This document shows, in pieces, positions 60,112 through 64,000 of a DNA stretch of 64,000 nt (positions are counted from its first letter, which is position 1; the number at the start of each line of letters is the position of its first letter). Under the pieces are notes generated by a model. That model saw nothing but the letters and a program-made list of their open reading frames with translations. It was not told the DNA's origin and ran no database searches. The position numbers were made by a program, and so were the translations under genes. Source of the stretch: Nostoc sp. UHCC 0702 (GTDB lineage: Bacteria > Cyanobacteriota > Cyanobacteriia > Cyanobacteriales > Nostocaceae); NCBI GenBank assembly GCA_017164015.1, contig CP071065.1, positions 3,759,918 through 3,823,917 on the forward strand. Direction: 5' to 3'.

Positions 60112-62283
60112 TTAGATATTGATACTTTGAGGAATCTTGGTAGGGAGCAAAAACTCGTAAGGTATTATCCTATCATCCTTACTATTACTATTTCTCTGGT
60201 GAATCTGTTGCTCAATGTCTTTGAGGTTTGCCTGGAATTTATTCAAAGCTGTTGTGACATTTGGATCTGTAAAAGCTGATGCGGAATAATTGCCTAAATT
60301 TGTGTAGTGGATAGAGCCAAGTAAATAAAGTAAATTTATCTGATCTAGTGCTTGCTTTAGCGGCGGTAGTCCATTGATGAAATTCTCTAACTGCTGGGAA
60401 TCTATAGGTGCAGGTAAATAACGGGCTAAAGGAAATGCTGGTGTATACATCATCAGTTCCTTTTGCGGAAAATTAACAGCAGCATGTTGAGCGCTAGCCG
60501 TAAAAATAATCGTCGAGACAGCTTTCACTAGATAATCTAGCGTTTTAATATGCCCTTGTCCATCATCACCAAAATTTTGTAAGCGGCCTCCTTGAAGAGA
60601 AATCAATGTAGCTCCCCAAGTCTGTAAATGTTGATCCTTAAGAACTGATAAATTACTGATATAGTAGAGACTGAAATATTCTTTAACCCAACTTTGAATA
60701 GCCCCCCAAATCAATAACCCGTCATCTCTATAGGGGTAAGTAGGTAGTTTGCTAGTATCGTCAACACCCCGACTTTTTAAAGTATCAGGAAAGGCAATAT
60801 CATTAAAGTTAAACAGGTAGCTTTGCGCTCCATTAGCACCTAAAGTTTGGTCACTGCCAAGACTGCTAGCTAGCAGTTCTTCTACACCACCTCCAGGGGC
60901 GATTAAGGTTGTATGAGCGCCATAATTAATTAATACAGTACCCTCAAGATGAGGTTTCAGCAGTTTTTTAAGATTGTGGTTGTCAGGTAATTGATTAGTT
61001 GCCACAACAAAAGCCTCAACCACTAAGTGAGTACGGCCTAAGTGACTGACTAACTCGTGATAGTTGCTATCTGCCATTTCTACAATATTCTTGGCAGTCA
61101 TCCATGTATCTGCGTCGGTATCAGTAACTAAGGGTGTAAATAAAAGCCAATTATTACTAATTGAAGGCTGCTGATAACTAATTGCTACTGGGAATAAAGA
61201 GCGAACTGTATAGCTATTTGGTGGCACTGCAAAGAGCGCTAAAGGAGCAGAAATATACTTTAGTTCTCCTAGATAAATGCCATTTACCAAAGTACCTAAC
61301 AGAGTATAGTCTGCTAAATAAATTCGACCTTCAGCTAGTGCATTATTAAGAGTATCTGCAACTCCATATAATTTAGAAATCTCAGAATATTTGTCTTCAG
61401 TAATTGGTAAACGCGAATCTAATTGTGATACCTGCCGTAGCACAACTGGGTTGGAGCCAGCCACCTGCATATAAGCAAAATATCTATCTTCTTGAAAGTG
61501 AAAAGAAATATGCGGTTTGGCTATAGCTTGAAATTGTTGGTTGTAATCTTTCAGGCTAAAAGAATTAGAAGCAGACTTGAAATCTGTGGCTTGATACTTA
61601 GCTAGTTCTGCTAACTTAGCCGTAAATTTAATTATTTGCTTAAGAATTTCAATTTGAGGTTCTTCACTTATTTCTTTTAAATTTGGGTTAATTTTATCTG
61701 GATTTGCAGCTAAGAATTGATCAATCTGTTTTTCAATTTCTTGAAATTCTTCATCAATTGCAGGGTGACTAATATTTTCTTTTGGTTGTTGAATTTTAGC
61801 AATCTCAAGTTGCTCATCAACTTTCTGATCTTGGTCAATTTCTTCTATAAGGGACTTCAGTTTTAAAATAATAGCGCCTAATTCTGCTTGAGCTTCTGGC
61901 TTGTTGATTTCGTCACCAATCGCATTTAAAGAAACGGCTATTATTGATTTAAATAAACCTGGTTGGGAAATTAAAGATGTATTTAACTGAATAACAAGTA
62001 ATCGAATTACTACTGCAATTACCCATTTTAGGTTGGGAAGTTCTCCTTTGGGAAGAAGAGGTATATTAATAGGTTGGTTGTTAATTATAATTGTTAATAC
62101 AGGTACATTTGTTATAGCTAAAGGATTTAAATAATCGTAGTTATATTTATACGTAAAATCTTGAAATGCAGCTTGATATAATTTTACAACTGCGTATAAC
62201 AGTTTCAGTAAATCGATGGTATCTGAGATGATATTTTTCTTATTTAAGATAGATGAAGAATATTCAGTGTTAATCTGTGACAT
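60112..62283 (-). CDS. Lipoxygenase
   Basis: 723 residues from the ATG at 62283; the 27 upstream open codons lack family likeness. Iron ligands follow the lipoxygenase rule: His409 and His414 (HELVSHLGRTH), His600 and Asn604 (SAQHAAVNF), and the C-terminal Ile723. The His414-His600 interval is 186 residues, exactly as in soybean lipoxygenase-1. The enzyme should add O2 to polyunsaturated fatty acids to give hydroperoxides. An N-terminal region of about 250 residues without PLAT-domain likeness, containing a charged coil (KSLIEEIDQDQKVDEQLEIA), precedes the catalytic part. Such oxylipin enzymes are known from several Nostoc-like strains. Confidence 0.9.
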   Translation of the reverse strand: MSQINTEYSSSILNKKNIISDTIDLLKLLYAVVKLYQAAFQDFTYKYNYDYLNPLAITNVPVLTIIINNQPINIPLLPKGELPNLKWVIAVVIRLLVIQLNTSLISQPGLFKSIIAVSLNAIGDEINKPEAQAELGAIILKLKSLIEEIDQDQKVDEQLEIAKIQQPKENISHPAIDEEFQEIEKQIDQFLAANPDKINPNLKEISEEPQIEILKQIIKFTAKLAELAKYQATDFKSASNSFSLKDYNQQFQAIAKPHISFHFQEDRYFAYMQVAGSNPVVLRQVSQLDSRLPITEDKYSEISKLYGVADTLNNALAEGRIYLADYTLLGTLVNGIYLGELKYISAPLALFAVPPNSYTVRSLFPVAISYQQPSISNNWLLFTPLVTDTDADTWMTAKNIVEMADSNYHELVSHLGRTHLVVEAFVVATNQLPDNHNLKKLLKPHLEGTVLINYGAHTTLIAPGGGVEELLASSLGSDQTLGANGAQSYLFNFNDIAFPDTLKSRGVDDTSKLPTYPYRDDGLLIWGAIQSWVKEYFSLYYISNLSVLKDQHLQTWGATLISLQGGRLQNFGDDGQGHIKTLDYLVKAVSTIIFTASAQHAAVNFPQKELMMYTPAFPLARYLPAPIDSQQLENFINGLPPLKQALDQINLLYLLGSIHYTNLGNYSASAFTDPNVTTALNKFQANLKDIEQQIHQRNSNSKDDRIIPYEFLLPTKIPQSINI

Positions 62284-62761
62284 GATTTTCCTGCTTGGTA
62301 ATTTAGCGAAATTCGTGGCTATTTGAGTCTTGAAAATCAAATTTACGCACTGACAGAAAAGCAAAAATAGCAGCCATGAATTTCAAGGCTTTTAGTTAGA
62401 TTTTTCAACTGCTTTTTTGTGATGCTTTGCTTGGGCTATGCAGCTAACATATTAGCAATTATGCTGATAATAGCAGTATTTATGATAACCCTGCAAGGTC
62501 TCGAAAGTTTTCTTATTGATAGACAGACTTTTGTTACTACTGCACGTTCATTGATAACAAAAATCTAGAAAATTGTTAATACCACGAACACTTTTGTATA
62601 ACTTAAGTATTGACAATAAAGACAAGAAATGCATAAAAAGAATGGAGAAAAAATGAGCGATCGCTATTTACCAGAGGCGTAAAAAACAGATAAGTAAATT
62701 ATCTGTGTTTAGGGTTCGGACGATTAGAGCGATTACATAGTGAGCCAGTGCGTTATATAAC
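62284..62761. other. Intergenic region, nothing recognised
   Basis: These 478 bases upstream of the lipoxygenase gene contain no gene I can support. A HIP1 octamer occurs near 62657, and short AT-rich palindromes are present. No tRNA or strong terminator seen. Confidence 0.45.
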
Positions 62762-63679
62762 TTAAGATTTAACAAGTTTTTCATCAAGCCAAGCTAAAGC
62801 AGCACCAGCAGTTTCAGCTATGATACTAATTAAACGATATAAGGCGATCGCGCTAATAACTAACGCTGCTGGAAAGTGATGCTGCAAAAGTGCGATCGCA
62901 GTAGCTTCAAATACGCCCAACCCACCAGGCGCACCAGGAACAACTAAACCTAGCAGCCAAGCAACACTAAAAGCCCCTAGCAATAAAGGAATTTGATTAG
63001 AGTTCAGCGAACCCAAGGCAAACATAGTTAAAATAAATCCAGTACCACGCAGTCCTAAAAATCCTAATTCTCCTAACAAAGGTATTAGGGGATAGCGTTC
63101 GAGCCTTAAACTAATGGCTGACTTAGTATTAGATTTTCTTGCCTTCAAGCGGGACAAAAAGCTAACTGCTGGGTTCAAAAACCAAGGATGAACCACACAA
63201 AGCACTGCTACTAAACTCAGCGCTCGTAGTATTTGTACAACAAAGCTATCATTAGCTACCGCCAACTGGCTACCAAATAAAACAATAATAATTAAAGCAG
63301 CAGCCGCCATCAGTAGCGGTTCCAGCAAAACACTTAAAGTAGCTGCACCAGCAGAAACATTAGCATTTTTTGCCGCGACAATTCGTCCGTAATAATGCCA
63401 GACATTACCGGGTAAATACTTAGCAATATTGGTTTTGAGGTAAACTTGAATGAACACAGCAGGCTGTACAGGTTGATTTAACTCTTGAAGAACCCAAGTC
63501 CATATCCAGCCAGCCCAAGTATGTGCTAGTAAAGTTACGCCCGTGGCGATCGCTAAAATTGCCCATCCCACTCCATCAATGCGGATAGCTGTCACCTCGA
63601 ACCAGTGATCCTTCAAGGCTTTCCCTAAAAAAAACAGCGTCCCGCCCAAAATTAACCAGCGTAAAATTCGTTTCATCAT
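62762..63679 (-). CDS. Lysylphosphatidylglycerol synthase TM / flippase-like protein (UPF0104)
   Basis: 305 residues, almost all membrane helices (about eight), with the family landmarks LKTNIAKYLPGNVWHYYGR and VPGAPGGLGVFEATAIALL. The family shares the transmembrane flippase region of MprF and occurs without the transferase domain in many bacteria, often beside glycosyltransferases. Substrate unknown, probably a lipid. No partner gene is visible before the window ends. ATG start. Confidence 0.85.
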   Translation of the reverse strand: MMKRILRWLILGGTLFFLGKALKDHWFEVTAIRIDGVGWAILAIATGVTLLAHTWAGWIWTWVLQELNQPVQPAVFIQVYLKTNIAKYLPGNVWHYYGRIVAAKNANVSAGAATLSVLLEPLLMAAAALIIIVLFGSQLAVANDSFVVQILRALSLVAVLCVVHPWFLNPAVSFLSRLKARKSNTKSAISLRLERYPLIPLLGELGFLGLRGTGFILTMFALGSLNSNQIPLLLGAFSVAWLLGLVVPGAPGGLGVFEATAIALLQHHFPAALVISAIALYRLISIIAETAGAALAWLDEKLVKS

Positions 63680-64000
63680 TTTAGTAATTTAACAGCGAAA
63701 GCACCAAGGGCTGAATAGCTCAAATCATATGGTACATCAGCGTTATCCCAAATTTTTTGAAAAACGGCCTTCAAGGATCAAATATCTTGATGTATTTTTT
63801 TGAACGAATTTTGTTGCTGTTTTTGAGTAATAAAAAATTTTATTTAGGAGTTAGTTAATTTAATTTTATTGAACTACATTTATCAAATGAAAAAATATAC
63901 TTTAAACAAAATAAATATCCTTCTTAAGGATGATGTATAAGTAATTTTATTATTTGATTGTTAGACTATTTAATTTATCAGTAACTGCTAAATATTTGCA
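63680..64000. other. Window-end intergenic region
   Basis: The last 321 bases are AT-rich and contain no recognisable gene. They presumably include the upstream region of the flippase-like gene. Nothing else is seen. Confidence 0.4.

Noticed and set aside
62284..62364. Upstream extension of the lipoxygenase frame
   Set aside because: The 27 extra codons lack a ribosome-binding site and look like leader DNA; the ATG at 62283 is preferred.

Overview
The window is chromosomal DNA of a filamentous, probably heterocyst-forming cyanobacterium (Nostocales; Nostoc, Anabaena or Calothrix type). The evidence is psaK, ndhL, a flavodiiron protein, a GUN4-domain protein, a tRNA-Leu(UAA) gene split by a group I intron, a microviridin cluster, very frequent HIP1 octamers (GCGATCGC), and many short tandem and palindromic repeats between genes.

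Layout. 0-12 kb is core: a flavodiiron protein, an alpha-2-macroglobulin-like lipoprotein divergent from penicillin-binding protein 1C (a classical pair), a DUF305 remnant and queD. 12-26 kb is a type I-D CRISPR-Cas locus: a WYL regulator, cas3, cas10d, csc2, csc1, cas6, cas4, then a broken cas1. A 1762-bp IS608-like element carrying TnpB and a small ribbon-helix-helix protein sits inside cas1. The cas1 3' part and cas2 are gone, and a 3-repeat array ends against a truncated redox-enzyme gene. Interference genes look intact; adaptation looks dead. 26-31 kb holds an alpha/beta-hydrolase-like protein, sufE, psaK and several gene remnants. 31-40 kb is an accessory block on the minus strand: two paralogous small proteins, a coiled-coil GUN4 protein, an SbmA/ABCD-type ABC transporter with an added C-terminal DNA-binding-like domain, a glycine-rich hydrophobic protein, and a LamG-patatin lipase. 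40-45.5 kb is a microviridin cluster: two ATP-grasp cyclases (MdnC and MdnB types) and five tandem precursor genes of 46-52 codons that were found by hand, with a divergent GNAT acetyltransferase. 46-52.5 kb is core: a PlsC-type acyltransferase, trpA, a DUF3007 protein, ndhL, a DUF1835 protein and the split trnL. 52.6-58.4 kb is decaying defence DNA: an orphan array with type III-like repeats, a MerR-type regulator, a collapsed type I restriction locus (hsdR and hsdM fused by deletion), an antitoxin/PIN-toxin pair, hsdS, and a fragment of a second TnpB element. 58.7-64 kb has a hypothetical protein, a lipoxygenase and a flippase-like membrane protein.

Main points. The TnpB element in cas1 can be removed on paper to the base: removal restores Leu-Ser-Ser-Phe-Gly-Lys-Tyr-Leu-Gly, with TTTAC on the left-end side and TCAA at the right end. 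By the known TnpB mechanism, its guide RNA should be programmed against the uninterrupted cas1 allele. A solitary degenerate I-D repeat lies between the WYL regulator and cas3, with the crRNA 5'-handle region intact; this is the layout expected of a crRNA-like autoregulator. The microviridin locus encodes four different cores from five tandem cassettes. All assignments are from reading the sequence; no database search was run.
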